This document shows positions 27,613 through 36,447 of a stretch of DNA of 64,000 nt, one piece after another. The stretch comes from Pedobacter panaciterrae (GTDB taxonomy: Bacteria; Bacteroidota; Bacteroidia; Sphingobacteriales; Sphingobacteriaceae). A model generated the notes under the pieces. That model searched no databases, had not been told where the DNA came from, and saw only the letters and a program-made list of their open reading frames with translations. The stretch covers positions 372,001 to 436,000 of the forward strand of contig NZ_JABMKW010000016.1 in assembly GCF_013204795.1 (NCBI RefSeq), given 5' to 3'. Position numbers and translations under genes: made by a program. The first letter of the stretch is position 1. Each line of letters opens with the position of its first letter.

Positions 27613-29199
27613 CTATTGATATTCGCTGCTGTTGAATTTCGCATCCAGCCAGTCAATATGCCTTGTCAGGAAATTTTTCAGATACGCAACTTCTCCTTCG
27701 TACGACCCCGATACCTGGAGCTCTAAATATGACTGTTTCTTTAAGATATCCCATGTGGTAAAATTCCTGACCTGCGAAACCGCAAGCTTCTTGGCAAGCG
27801 GTATTGTTGCATCAGGCAATGTTTTTATTTTGGCTTTAAGCTCGTTCCATCGTTCTCTTATTCTCTGCCTGAAGGCGCGATCCTCCATTAATCTTTTAAA
27901 CCATATCTTAGGCTCAAAGGCTGAATTAGACATTAGTCCGTTTACCTGATCGCCCAAACGGTTATCATTATTTGCCGCCTTATCAAAATCCCAAACCGGG
28001 CCAACATAAATCTTATCGTCGTTACGTTTTTTAAACATAAAGGTGCTCCTAAACGCATCCGGATTACCAATTACTTCATTTACAATATAAAAATCCACAT
28101 AGCTATTTACATCAAAATACTTTCTGTAGCCATTTACCGGATCTGTAAAATCAGCCGAATACAAGGCGTCCTCCAATTGCTGGAAATGGTTTTTGATATA
28201 ATCCTTTTGCTGCTGATTGATCTTATCTTCATCAGGATACTTAATTACAAAAGGCATATTCTTTTGTGTCTTAAAATATACTGGCTCGCCATCAGCAAAA
28301 AGATCCTGTTCTATCAGGTATCCTCCTGCAAGATCAGGCAAGGCGGTGGTACCATTAGGCTGCTCTTCAATATCAACCAGTCCCTTGCCTTCTTTAATCT
28401 GTTCGGTTAGCTGATAATTACCAATAAACAATCCGTTTAAATATACTTCAACATATCTCGAATTTGTAGTAAAAGCACGCCCCATATTTCTGCTCAGCAT
28501 AAAAGCGAGTTCATTACGCATCAAAGTTTTGTCGGCATAATTAGCTAAAAGCACCCAGTTCTTACTTTCTGCCATACCCAGCAGACCTGCTTTTTTATCG
28601 AGTTTAATGCGATAAGGCTTTTTAGGCATATCATACCATGTCGAATTGCCTCTTCCCTTTATTTCCGTTTTACCTTCATAAACTACATCTTTAAAATTGC
28701 TCACTAACTTTAAGGAGCCCGTTACATAAGTATCCTTACTGGTTATAGGAACATTATTTGTGTTGATGTAAAGTGCCGCAATACCGTTGTCTGTAAACTT
28801 AACAACATATGTCTTTTTGGAATTGTCTTCAGCTACTACACTGTAACTTACCAAACGTGTAAAGTCATTAACGGTGGTATCGCTTTTCTGAGTTACTTCA
28901 CCAATAACGATCTTTGCCCCATCGTAAGTAAATGATGGTATCAGCTTACTGATATCCGTTCCGGCAAATGCCCTGGCATATATGGTATCGCCTACAATCT
29001 CGCCGTTAACATCATTCACCAGAACATGGTTCTTCCTGGCACTAAAGCTAAAGGTTTTTAACTGCTTGTCGCTTTTTGGTATTACCGGCGGATCTTCATG
29101 CTTATTATCCTTTTTACAAGAAGAAATTACAAGCAGCACTGATACAACAAACATCCATCTGCACCAGTTTTTACCGGATTTTAAAGTTCTACAGGTCAT
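27613..29199 (-). CDS. CotH-kinase family lipoprotein
   Basis: The 528-aa envelope protein has a lipoprotein signal (VSVLLVISSC) followed by a beta-sandwich domain (residues about 40-140, DUF5018-like by appearance), then the CotH domain: RGNSTWYDMPKKPYRIK, NWVLLANYADKTLMRNEL, YLNGLFIGNYQLTEQI, and the metal motif VWDFDKAA. CotH proteins are atypical protein kinases known from spore coats and secreted eukaryotic kinases; in Bacteroidetes their target is unknown. A shorter start 15 codons in is possible without losing the lipobox. It stands alone between two transcripts. Confidence 0.85.
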   Translation of the reverse strand: MTCRTLKSGKNWCRWMFVVSVLLVISSCKKDNKHEDPPVIPKSDKQLKTFSFSARKNHVLVNDVNGEIVGDTIYARAFAGTDISKLIPSFTYDGAKIVIGEVTQKSDTTVNDFTRLVSYSVVAEDNSKKTYVVKFTDNGIAALYINTNNVPITSKDTYVTGSLKLVSNFKDVVYEGKTEIKGRGNSTWYDMPKKPYRIKLDKKAGLLGMAESKNWVLLANYADKTLMRNELAFMLSRNMGRAFTTNSRYVEVYLNGLFIGNYQLTEQIKEGKGLVDIEEQPNGTTALPDLAGGYLIEQDLFADGEPVYFKTQKNMPFVIKYPDEDKINQQQKDYIKNHFQQLEDALYSADFTDPVNGYRKYFDVNSYVDFYIVNEVIGNPDAFRSTFMFKKRNDDKIYVGPVWDFDKAANNDNRLGDQVNGLMSNSAFEPKIWFKRLMEDRAFRQRIRERWNELKAKIKTLPDATIPLAKKLAVSQVRNFTTWDILKKQSYLELQVSGSYEGEVAYLKNFLTRHIDWLDAKFNSSEYQ

Positions 29200-29279
29200 A
29201 AGGCTTAATATATTTGGCTATTCAAGATAAAGATTATTTCTGATAACCACTCAGATATAGAACCCCTTATGAAACACCA

Positions 29280-30206
29280 TTAGACCCTTATGCTCAAAAT
29301 ATCATGAATAGCATGTTTTGCATTAGGAAACTGAAATACAAAACCTGATTCAAGCAAACGATTTGGTACTACCCACCTGCTCTTTAAAACCAATTCTGTT
29401 TCTGAACCTATCAAAAGCATACCTATTTCCAATAACCACTGCGGACTAGGCAATCCAAATGGAATACCAAAAGCCTTACGGATCAAGCGCATCAGTTCTG
29501 TATTTTTAACTGCCAGCGGGGCGACACAATTAACCACACCCACAAGTCCTTCGTTATTCAATAACCATTCGGTACACCTGGCTACATCATGTTCATGAAT
29601 CCATGAAACATATTGTTGTCCATCGCCCTGATGGCCGCCCAAACCGAATTTAACAAGGTTAAGCAGACGAGGGAACACGCTGTCATTTCTACCTAAAACA
29701 ATGCCCATCCGCAATGCAACTTTAGGTGTTAAAGCTGTTTCTGTTTCAAAGAATGAAGCTTCCCATTGTTTACACACATCAATAGAAAAGCCATAACCAA
29801 TTTCTCCCGTATATTCATCCTGTGAATGATCTTCCGCATGGCGATAAATTGTAGCAGAAGTTACATTGATCCAAAGTTTTGGAGGGTTAGCCATTTCGGC
29901 AATTACTTTATTTAACAATCTGGTGGGTACTGTTCTTGAGGCAATGATTTCTTCCCTATTCTTTTCATTATAACGGCAGTTTACATTTTTCCCGCAAAGA
30001 TTGATCAGCATATCTGCATCCTTAAGCGTTTCGGTCCACTGCCCTTCAGTTCTTCCGTCCCATAAAACTGTTTCCACATTATCTTCAGCAGCTTTACTTT
30101 TTCTGCTGAGGATCACCACGTGCCTGGCAATGGTTTTATAGTAGTTAGCTAAAACACTACCCAGATAACCGTTACCTCCAGCCAGAACTATTTTTGCGTA
30201 TTTCAT
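29280..30206 (-). CDS. TIGR01777-family NAD(P)-dependent epimerase-like protein
   Basis: The 308-aa extended short-chain dehydrogenase has the Rossmann motif LAGGNGYLGSVLANYY, the family LINLCGKNVNCRY segment, NVTSATIYRH (in place of the usual YxxxK), WEASF, and the C-terminal DUF1731 part with KSRWVVPNRLLESGF. Family members (YfcH-like) bind NAD(P) but have no settled substrate. It lies 5 nt after the DCC-family gene and shares its promoter. Confidence 0.88.
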   Translation of the reverse strand: MKYAKIVLAGGNGYLGSVLANYYKTIARHVVILSRKSKAAEDNVETVLWDGRTEGQWTETLKDADMLINLCGKNVNCRYNEKNREEIIASRTVPTRLLNKVIAEMANPPKLWINVTSATIYRHAEDHSQDEYTGEIGYGFSIDVCKQWEASFFETETALTPKVALRMGIVLGRNDSVFPRLLNLVKFGLGGHQGDGQQYVSWIHEHDVARCTEWLLNNEGLVGVVNCVAPLAVKNTELMRLIRKAFGIPFGLPSPQWLLEIGMLLIGSETELVLKSRWVVPNRLLESGFVFQFPNAKHAIHDILSIRV

Positions 30207-30211
30207 ATTCT

Positions 30212-31033
30212 TTAGATAAAGAGGATCAGTAAAAGAACAACTATTCTGTACAGCACCCAGGTTAAGGTAGGTATATATCCTAGTTTTAAAATACCCATTC
30301 GTCTAAAATGTTCCAGAAACATAATGCCGGCCACTCCCATAAAATAAGCAGCGTAAAAAAGTGCAGGCAATACCAAAAACTTAGCCATCAACAAAGCAGG
30401 TACCAGCAATAAAGATCCGGCAAAAGATATCGTCATCATATTACCCAGGTACTCCCACTTTTTATCCCATGCCATAATGCTTACCACAATTGCCTGAAAA
30501 ACAATTTGTCCGCCACAAATAAAATACTCTCTATAGGTACTACCAACAGGCATTAGCTCTTTTAATAAACCCACATAATGTGTAAGTATAAAACTGGCCA
30601 TAAACCAGGTGAATATTAAATATGCAATGCGATACCTCAATTTAAAAGTAGGCTGAATTGCAAAGCTATCTTCTGTAATTTCAGCAGGTATAATTACTTT
30701 TCTATTGTAAGATACAAAAGCGTATACCTTACTCATTATCCAGATAAAAGGTTTAAGAGAAAAGAGTGGCCCTAACAACGGGATTGAGTTTGCGAGCACT
30801 TTAAACAAACTGTTTATGCCGTATGTTACCTGCCCTGTTTCAGTATCAACCAGTGCAATTTCATTCACCGCCCGCTGCTGGTCTACATAAGGACAAACAT
30901 TTTGAGGCATGTTCTGATAAGGTTGTGCTCCTGTCGGATCAAGCATTCCAACCTTAGTAAAACCTTTGGTATACAGCTTGCACATTGGGCATTCTGCATC
31001 AAAAAGGATCAAGTGGTTTTTTAAGCTTTTCAT
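30212..31033 (-). CDS. DCC-family thiol-disulfide protein with membrane tail
   Basis: The 273-aa protein has a DUF393/DCC thioredoxin-like domain (residues 1-110) with the hallmark FDAECPMCKLY, where a Cys-x-x-Cys pair can react with thiols. Residues about 125-273 hold four to five membrane segments, so it is an integral membrane protein. The start codon lies immediately downstream of a perfect -7 box, implying a nearly leaderless mRNA. It forms an operon with the TIGR01777 gene. The redox partner is not known. Confidence 0.82.
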   Translation of the reverse strand: MKSLKNHLILFDAECPMCKLYTKGFTKVGMLDPTGAQPYQNMPQNVCPYVDQQRAVNEIALVDTETGQVTYGINSLFKVLANSIPLLGPLFSLKPFIWIMSKVYAFVSYNRKVIIPAEITEDSFAIQPTFKLRYRIAYLIFTWFMASFILTHYVGLLKELMPVGSTYREYFICGGQIVFQAIVVSIMAWDKKWEYLGNMMTISFAGSLLLVPALLMAKFLVLPALFYAAYFMGVAGIMFLEHFRRMGILKLGYIPTLTWVLYRIVVLLLILFI

Positions 31034-31037
31034 AGAT

Positions 31038-31087
31038 CAAATGTAAGAACAAATTATTAAACTTTCAAAACTTATTGAAAGTTTAAT
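31038..31087 (-). promoter_or_regulatory. Promoter with 13-bp inverted repeat over the -33 box
   Basis: On the minus strand TTTG (31069-31066), a 20-nt spacer and TACATTTG (31045-31038) form a perfect Bacteroidetes promoter. A perfect 13-bp inverted repeat (31056-31068 with 31075-31087, TTAAACTTTCAA/TTGAAAGTTTAA plus one pair, 6-nt centre) covers the -33 box. It has no T-run or GC core, so it is operator-like rather than a terminator. Confidence 0.65.
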
Positions 31088-31121
31088 CTTAAAACACACT
31101 TAAGAGTTCATAGATCTATCC

Positions 31122-31211
31122 ATGAAACGCATTGACATAATGTGTAATGTTTATGTACAATTTTTTTTGCTATTGTTTTGCTTTCCTCTTGCTGAAGCAA
31201 ACAAAAAGTAA
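31122..31211 (+). CDS. Possible 29-aa exported peptide
   Basis: A short frame beginning MKRIDIMCNVYVQFF has a hydrophobic core and a closing LAEANKK that resembles a signal peptide with an Ala-x-Ala cleavage point. It lies in the 276-nt gap between two minus-strand genes, which otherwise holds only the promoter at 31038-31087. No promoter or ribosome site is clear. It may be a chance frame. Confidence 0.2.
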   Translation: MKRIDIMCNVYVQFFLLLFCFPLAEANKK

Positions 31212-31309
31212 AATTTACCCAAAAGAAAAGCAACGTATCAGCAAAATTTAAATTACGCCTATTGTAGTTCACGCACTATCCTGATCTAGGATATTCATTA
31301 ATAATTGAT

Positions 31310-31849
31310 TTACAGTTTACCTGAAAGTTCTTTCGCTTTTTGGTAATTCGGGGTACCTTGTGGGATTTTGGATAACCAAATTAAGGCCTCTTTTTTGTTG
31401 TCTTGTTTAATATAACTCAATGCCACATAATAGGCAGCATCGTATTTAAACGCTGACTCTCCTTCGTACAATTTCTTAAGTACGGTTCTTGCCTCATGTT
31501 CCTGGGAATTCTTTATCAGCGTAATAGAAAAATAATAAGAAAGCAGCGGATCCTGCGGGTTACTCATGTATTCTCTTTGCATGATCTTACGTGCAGCAGT
31601 ATAGTCTCCTGCGTTATATAGTTCAGCCGCTTTATTAAGCACGCCGGCACTTTCACCACGCTCTGTTACCGACATTTGTTTGCTGATCTCATATTTATTA
31701 TACAAGCCCGAAGACCATGGTGCCCAAATAAACAAGCCAACACCTAAAACCACAACTATACCAATCCATAGGACAAAAGATTTATAGTTCGCTTTCTTAA
31801 GAGGGGTTTCTGCATGTTTACCTTCTTCTGAAAAATGTATATTGGCCAT
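31310..31849 (-). CDS. Membrane-anchored TPR protein
   Basis: The 179-aa protein has a cytosolic start, one membrane helix (residues about 25-43, SFVLWIGIVVVLGVGLFIW) and TPR-like helices from 70 to 175 (AAELYNAGDYTAARKIM, DAAYYVALSYIKQDNKKEAL). TPR repeats mediate protein contacts. It lies 31 nt after glgB, so it is probably cotranscribed with the glucan enzymes, though similar proteins occur in unrelated settings. No enzymatic motif is present. Confidence 0.75.
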   Translation of the reverse strand: MANIHFSEEGKHAETPLKKANYKSFVLWIGIVVVLGVGLFIWAPWSSGLYNKYEISKQMSVTERGESAGVLNKAAELYNAGDYTAARKIMQREYMSNPQDPLLSYYFSITLIKNSQEHEARTVLKKLYEGESAFKYDAAYYVALSYIKQDNKKEALIWLSKIPQGTPNYQKAKELSGKL

Positions 31850-31880
31850 TGAGGGGTTATAATAAAATACTGAAATAAGA

Positions 31881-33788
31881 TTATTTAGCTTGCTTTAAAA
31901 CCAGTGCGCCCAATGGAGGAATATTTAAAGAAATAGAATACTCCCTTCCATGGCAGTTCTCTTTTAATGGCAGCAACACTGCTTCATTCAACTTTCCACT
32001 TCCAAAAAACTCCTCGGCATCCGTATTGAATATTTCTTTCCATTTAGCCTTAAACGGCAAACCTACAAGATAATTCTCACGGAAAACAGGAGTAAGATTC
32101 AGGATCACAATAAGTGTGTCTTTTGCTTTTAGACCTTTCCTAAGGTAAATGTAAACCGAATGCTGGGCATCATCGGCATTGATCCATTCAAAGCCCTCAT
32201 GCGAAAAGCTGTGCTCATATAGCGCCGGTTCAGATTTGTATAGTTTATTGATGGCCCTAACGGTTTTCTGCATTCCCAAATGAGGAGGATGCTGCAACAG
32301 ATGCCAATCTAACGAGTTCTTAAAATCCCATTCGTGTGTTTGAGCAAACTCATTACCCATAAAAAGTAACTTGGTACCCGGTTGGGTAAACATATATGCA
32401 TATAGCACACGCAGGTTGGCAAATTTTTGCCACTCATCGCCTGGCATCTTATAAATCATTGAAGATTTGCCATGCACTACCTCATCATGAGAAAAAGGCA
32501 GCATAAAATTTTCACTAAAGGCGTAAGTAATGCTAAAAGTGAGTTGATGATGATGGTATTTTCTGTTAAGCGGATCGTTTTTAAAGTATTTTAACGTATC
32601 ATTCATCCAGCCCATCATCCATTTCATTCCAAAACCCAGTCCGCCGGCAAACACAGGATGTGTTACCCCCGGATAAGTACTGCTTTCTTCTGCGATGGTA
32701 TGGACACCTTCAAAGGAGCCATACACAGCTTCATTAAGGTCTTTAAGGAATAATGTTGCACCAAGGTTCTCGCTGCCCCCAAACTCGTTGGTAGCTGCTT
32801 CTTCGGCCTTTCTGGAGAAATCAAAATAGAGCATCGATGCCACCGCATCTACACGTAATCCATCAGCGTGGAATTTATCTAACCAGTACATTGCATTACT
32901 GATCAGGAAAGACCGTACTTCATTTCTGTCGTAATTAAAGATGTATGATTTCCAATCGGGATGAAAGCCTTTGCGCATATCGGCATGCTCATACAAATGG
33001 GTACCATCAAATTTGAAAAGCCCATGAGCATCGCCGGGAAAATGCGAAGGAACCCAGTCCAGTATCACACCGATATTGTTTTTATGCAGTTCTTCTATCA
33101 AAAACATTAACTCCTGCGGAGTTCCATGCCTGGAGCTTGCTGCAAAATAACCTGTAATCTGGTACCCCCATGATGGGTAATATGGATACTCCATAATAGG
33201 CATCAGCTCTACATGGGTAAAGCCCATATCTAATACATAAGGCACCAGGCTTACTGCTATTTCTTTGTAGGTTAATACCCTTTTTGGTTCTGATGGGTCG
33301 CGCTGCCATGAGCCAAGATGTACTTCATAAACCGACATAGGTGTATTCAGTGCATTTGCTTTTGGGCGCTTATTGAGCCATGTTTTATCTTTCCAGGTAT
33401 AATCTGTATCCCATACAATAGAAGCAGTTCTTGGTGGATGCTCCCATTTGGTAGCAAAGGGATCGCCTTTTTCTATATCGCTGCCATCAAAACCTTTAAT
33501 GGCGTATTTATAAACTTCGCCTTTGCCAATGTTCGGGATAAAACCCTCCCATATACCAGAAGAATCTAACCGCCTGTTAAGCTGGTGCGATGTTTTGTTC
33601 CATTGGTTAAAATTTCCGGTAACATTTACTGCCTGGGCATTAGGTGCCCAGACAGCAAAGTAAGTTCCTTCCGTTTTATTGTGTTGTATTAGGTGTGCAC
33701 CAAATTTCTCATACAACCGAAAATGCTTGCCTGAAATAAATAATGAGATATCAAAATCGCTAAATAAACTGTAGGCAAGCACTTCCAT
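31881..33788 (-). CDS. glgB: 1,4-alpha-glucan branching enzyme, GH13
   Basis: The 635-aa cytosolic enzyme makes alpha-1,6 branches in glycogen. It has an N-terminal CBM48 sandwich (AVWAPNAQAVNVTGNFNQW), a GH13 barrel with DWVPSHFPGD, nucleophile Asp314 in GLRVDAVASM, the acid Glu in TIAEESSTYPGV, and FSHDEVVHGK, then a C-terminal beta domain. Length is typical. Its start codon shares one base with the stop of the upstream GH31 gene (TAATG), implying coupled translation. Confidence 0.95.
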   Translation of the reverse strand: MEVLAYSLFSDFDISLFISGKHFRLYEKFGAHLIQHNKTEGTYFAVWAPNAQAVNVTGNFNQWNKTSHQLNRRLDSSGIWEGFIPNIGKGEVYKYAIKGFDGSDIEKGDPFATKWEHPPRTASIVWDTDYTWKDKTWLNKRPKANALNTPMSVYEVHLGSWQRDPSEPKRVLTYKEIAVSLVPYVLDMGFTHVELMPIMEYPYYPSWGYQITGYFAASSRHGTPQELMFLIEELHKNNIGVILDWVPSHFPGDAHGLFKFDGTHLYEHADMRKGFHPDWKSYIFNYDRNEVRSFLISNAMYWLDKFHADGLRVDAVASMLYFDFSRKAEEAATNEFGGSENLGATLFLKDLNEAVYGSFEGVHTIAEESSTYPGVTHPVFAGGLGFGMKWMMGWMNDTLKYFKNDPLNRKYHHHQLTFSITYAFSENFMLPFSHDEVVHGKSSMIYKMPGDEWQKFANLRVLYAYMFTQPGTKLLFMGNEFAQTHEWDFKNSLDWHLLQHPPHLGMQKTVRAINKLYKSEPALYEHSFSHEGFEWINADDAQHSVYIYLRKGLKAKDTLIVILNLTPVFRENYLVGLPFKAKWKEIFNTDAEEFFGSGKLNEAVLLPLKENCHGREYSISLNIPPLGALVLKQAK

Positions 33789-36244
33789 TAATTATAGATT
33801 TTTATTGTGGTGAAATTTTTATTTGATTTAAAACGCAAGCAATTACGCTCATCCAATGTATAATCGGCGACTTCATGATCATCAACCGTGATCTTATTGA
33901 CGTTGAACGGCAAGCCAACAATGTTGTAATTGTACAACTCGTAATTAGGTGTATACAACCCACTTCTCGACTGCTCAATAGTTAACGCATACTGCGTTCC
34001 TTTAACACTGAATTTTTTCTCTGAGTAAATGTCCTGCTCATAAGCAAATGTATCACCATGATCTTCGTACAAGAACGAGTTCACTTCATAATCAGAAAAA
34101 TAAACATTCAGCAATACCTCGTCAATGTCCTTTTCGCCAACATATTGCATTACAGGATATTCCGGAATTACGGAACCTGCTCTAACAAATAATGGCATAT
34201 GATCTAATGGTGTAGCAATGCTATGCTCGCTCTCTCCGGTTAATACCTCATGCGTCCAGAAGTTATACCATTTTCCTTTTGGCAGATAAACCATACGGGA
34301 TGCTGCACCTTGCTCTAAAACAGGGCAAACCAATATTTTATCACCAAATGTAAACTCATCCTGGCGGTAACCATTGCTGATGTTCTCTTGCTCAAGCATT
34401 ACCAATGGTCTTAAAATTGGGAAACCATAACGGTGATGCTCCCAGAATACCGAATATAAATAAGGAAGCAACCTGTATCTTAATTCAATGTATGTTCTGT
34501 TAATGCTGGTATATGGTTCTCCGAAACTCCATGGTTCTCTTTCAGCTGTATCACCGGCAGAGTGTGCACGCATAAACGGAGAGAAGGTACCCAGTTGGAT
34601 CCATCTGGTAAATAATTCCGGATCAGGCTCTCCACTGAAACCTCCTATATCGGTTCCGCAAAAAGGTACCCCTGAAACTGACATGCGCTGACATTGGATA
34701 TTACCAATTTTTAAGTGTTCCCATGTAGCCACGTTATCACCGGTCCACACACAACCATAGCGCTGCATACCAGAATATCCCGCCCGGGTAATGGTAAACG
34801 GACGCTTATTACGCATTAGCTTTTTCAAGCCGTCGTAAGTTGAACGTACCATCTGCATACCATACACATTATGTGCTTTGCGATGCGAACCTCTATAACC
34901 ATCATAGTTATGTCTTACATCGTTAGGGAATGTTCCTGAACCGAATACTGCCGGCTCGTTCATATCATTCCATACTCCTGCAACACCTATATCTACTAAT
35001 TCTTTGTATAAGTTACCCCACCATTCTCTTACGGTTGGGTTGGTAAAATCAGGAAACTGGCATCTTCCCGGCCATACGTGGCCTTCCATAAAGTAGTCGT
35101 CGCTACGGCGACAGAAATAGTTGTTTTCCTTACCTTCTTTAAATACCCAGTAGTTATCATCGACTTTAATTCCCGGATCTATCATAACAACGGTTTTGAA
35201 ACCATCGTTTGCAAGTTCCTTAATCATCCTTTTAGGATCAGGAAAGTGGCTTTTGTTCCAGGTAAAGCAACGGTAGCCATCCATATAATCGATATCCAGA
35301 TAAATGGCATCGCATGGAATATTACGTGATCTAAAGCCTTCTGCTATTTCTTTAACCTTCTTTTCAGGATAGTAACTCCACCTACACTGGTGATAACCTA
35401 AGGCCCATTTCGGAGGCATTGGATGCGTTCCGGTTAGGGTCTGATATCTTTTTACCACGTCCATCATATGCGGGCCGTGGATGTAATAGTATTGTAATTC
35501 ACCTCCATCTGCCCAGAAACTGGTTTTGGAGTTGTCTTCTCTTCCAAAATCGAAATAAGAACGGAAGGTATTATCGAAGAAAATACCGTAAGCCGCCTGC
35601 TCATTTACGCCAACATAAAATGGAATGGTACGGTACAATGGATCCTGATCCCATCCAAATGAGTATGCATCGGTATTCCAGTTTTGGAAATGACGCCCTC
35701 TAAGGTTCATGTTTCCTGATTTATCGCCAAGACCAAAGAAGTTCTCTTCCGACCCACACTTTTTAGTGGCATATACATAGTAACCACCAAATTCTATATT
35801 TTCTTCCCAGTGCATTGGTGTGGCATCTTCACTCATCACCTTCTGGTTCAGATTATCTGTGAAAGAGATGTGGAAATCGTCTTTTCTTACTTTACAGGTA
35901 ACAGTATTGGTTGATATCGCATAATACTCTGGCAGTTCTTCGAATTTAAATGTGGTTACCTTTTGGTCTACCACCGGAACTGCATAAGAGAAATCATCCA
36001 GAAAAACACCATGTGGTGCCAGTCTAACTCTGATGATTTCGTCGCTTACCACTCTGATTTCAACTTTAGCATCCCCATCAGCAAAGAAAAATTTGTTTCC
36101 AACTGTGGTAACACTTTGTACCGGACTAAGATATTTTTTAACTATTGGTTTTATATCCGTTACCGGATTGTTTAAATGCTGAACTTGCTCCTCAACAATT
36201 TCCTTTGTGATTATATTATTTATTATTTCTTTATTTTCTTCCAT
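33788..36244 (-). CDS. Cytosolic glycoside hydrolase family 31 alpha-glucosidase
   Basis: The 818-aa enzyme hydrolyses terminal alpha-glucosidic links. It shows an N-terminal sandwich, YHQCRWSYYPEKKVKEIA, the nucleophile Asp427 in VWNDMNEPAVFG, the TRAGYSGMQRYG segment and GTDIGGFSGEPDPELF. No signal peptide is present, so it acts in the cytosol on maltodextrin or glycogen, matching the overlapping branching-enzyme gene. A frame 22 codons longer exists but reads through non-conserved sequence, so the start MEENKEI at 36244 is chosen. Alpha-xylosidase or glucan lyase specificity cannot be excluded. Confidence 0.92.
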   Translation of the reverse strand: MEENKEIINNIITKEIVEEQVQHLNNPVTDIKPIVKKYLSPVQSVTTVGNKFFFADGDAKVEIRVVSDEIIRVRLAPHGVFLDDFSYAVPVVDQKVTTFKFEELPEYYAISTNTVTCKVRKDDFHISFTDNLNQKVMSEDATPMHWEENIEFGGYYVYATKKCGSEENFFGLGDKSGNMNLRGRHFQNWNTDAYSFGWDQDPLYRTIPFYVGVNEQAAYGIFFDNTFRSYFDFGREDNSKTSFWADGGELQYYYIHGPHMMDVVKRYQTLTGTHPMPPKWALGYHQCRWSYYPEKKVKEIAEGFRSRNIPCDAIYLDIDYMDGYRCFTWNKSHFPDPKRMIKELANDGFKTVVMIDPGIKVDDNYWVFKEGKENNYFCRRSDDYFMEGHVWPGRCQFPDFTNPTVREWWGNLYKELVDIGVAGVWNDMNEPAVFGSGTFPNDVRHNYDGYRGSHRKAHNVYGMQMVRSTYDGLKKLMRNKRPFTITRAGYSGMQRYGCVWTGDNVATWEHLKIGNIQCQRMSVSGVPFCGTDIGGFSGEPDPELFTRWIQLGTFSPFMRAHSAGDTAEREPWSFGEPYTSINRTYIELRYRLLPYLYSVFWEHHRYGFPILRPLVMLEQENISNGYRQDEFTFGDKILVCPVLEQGAASRMVYLPKGKWYNFWTHEVLTGESEHSIATPLDHMPLFVRAGSVIPEYPVMQYVGEKDIDEVLLNVYFSDYEVNSFLYEDHGDTFAYEQDIYSEKKFSVKGTQYALTIEQSRSGLYTPNYELYNYNIVGLPFNVNKITVDDHEVADYTLDERNCLRFKSNKNFTTIKIYN

Positions 36245-36378
36245 GAAAAATCGCTTTAGTAAAAATTTGCCCCCCTTTTGATCATGTAATAGATCGTGTA
36301 TTCTGTACATACTAAAGTGTTAAATTTTCTATTAAAACCAAAGGATTATTATTATATAAAAATATACGCATAAAAAAG

Positions 36379-36400
36379 GCCCTGACATTGCTGTCAGGGC
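36379..36400 (-). terminator. Terminator of the TonB receptor gene
   Basis: A 9-bp perfect stem (GCCCTGACA, 36379-36387, with 36392-36400) with a TTGC loop is followed on the minus strand by a T-run. It separates the receptor gene from the GH31-glgB operon. Confidence 0.85.
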
Positions 36401-36447
36401 TCTTTTATAAAACTAATTAATTGATGAAGAGCTGTGTTAATTTGATT

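Noticed and set aside
31277..31293. Hairpin TATCCT-GATCT-AGGATA after the TPR gene
   Set aside because: Six weak base pairs without a T-run on the minus strand; it does not look like a terminator.
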